Shown here one piece after another: positions 63,997 to 64,000 of a stretch of 64,000 bases of DNA (positions are counted from its first letter, which is position 1; each line of letters begins with the position of its first letter). The notes beneath the pieces were generated by a model that searched no databases, was not told the origin of the DNA, and saw only the letters and a list, made by a program, of their open reading frames with translations. A program made the translations under genes and the position numbers. The stretch covers positions 496,001 through 560,000 of the forward strand of contig NZ_MIES01000026.1 in assembly GCF_003054965.1 (NCBI RefSeq). Direction: 5' to 3'. This DNA comes from Saccharospirillum sp. MSK14-1. GTDB lineage: Bacteria > Pseudomonadota > Gammaproteobacteria > Pseudomonadales > Natronospirillaceae.

Positions 63997-64000
63997 GTAG

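Overview
The window looks like a chromosome segment of a marine-type gammaproteobacterium, perhaps Oceanospirillales/Saccharospirillaceae-like. The lineage is inferred from gene content and moderately high GC, and no rRNA or tRNA is present to confirm it. Gene density is high, with many overlapping stop/start junctions. The last 10 kb is visibly richer in A+T.

Layout. 1-7.6 kb holds housekeeping and accessory genes (rmuC, SRPBCC proteins, a TauE-type exporter), then pobA with a divergent LysR gene, an aldo/keto reductase and an FAH-family hydrolase. 8.5-11 kb encodes ligJ, ligB and ligA with a divergent LysR gene. 12-14.5 kb is a small operon: haloacid-dehalogenase-like, SnoaL-like, alpha/beta hydrolase and TsaA/TrmO-like. 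14.5-20.7 kb is a tightly coupled six-gene signalling operon: GGDEF-EAL, RsbW-like ATPase, STAS, SAM methyltransferase, membrane PP2C phosphatase, PilZ. 20.9-28.6 kb is an eight-gene operon: TRAP transporter, ligK, a galD-type tautomerase, ligI, an unassigned dehydrogenase, ligC. It lies divergent from a LysR regulator that has two HTH domains. 30-34.4 kb carries an ABC-F protein, dgt and an AEC transporter. 34.6-40.9 kb is a second TRAP transporter with a GntR regulator, quiC and a shikimate/quinate dehydrogenase.

Together these genes give a complete route. Quinate or shikimate passes through dehydroshikimate, and 4-hydroxybenzoate through PobA, to protocatechuate. LigAB, LigC, LigI, the tautomerase, LigJ and LigK then yield pyruvate and oxaloacetate. 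At least three LysR and one GntR regulators and two TRAP importers sit with these genes.

41-46.6 kb holds two lipoproteins and a second signalling operon. Its histidine kinase has an N-terminal membrane domain that matches plant ethylene receptors at every copper/ethylene-binding position I could compare. It is followed by a CheY-like regulator, a receiver-GGDEF-EAL protein and a degenerate receiver. 46.8-53.1 kb has a DUF2029-like membrane protein and an RND efflux pump with its MarR/GbsR regulator. 53.5-64 kb is a two-partner secretion locus: a TpsB pore and a giant TpsA exoprotein split by a 4-bp tandem duplication and ending in a lipase-like domain. Small lipoprotein genes follow, one a possible immunity gene and one broken by an in-frame stop codon.
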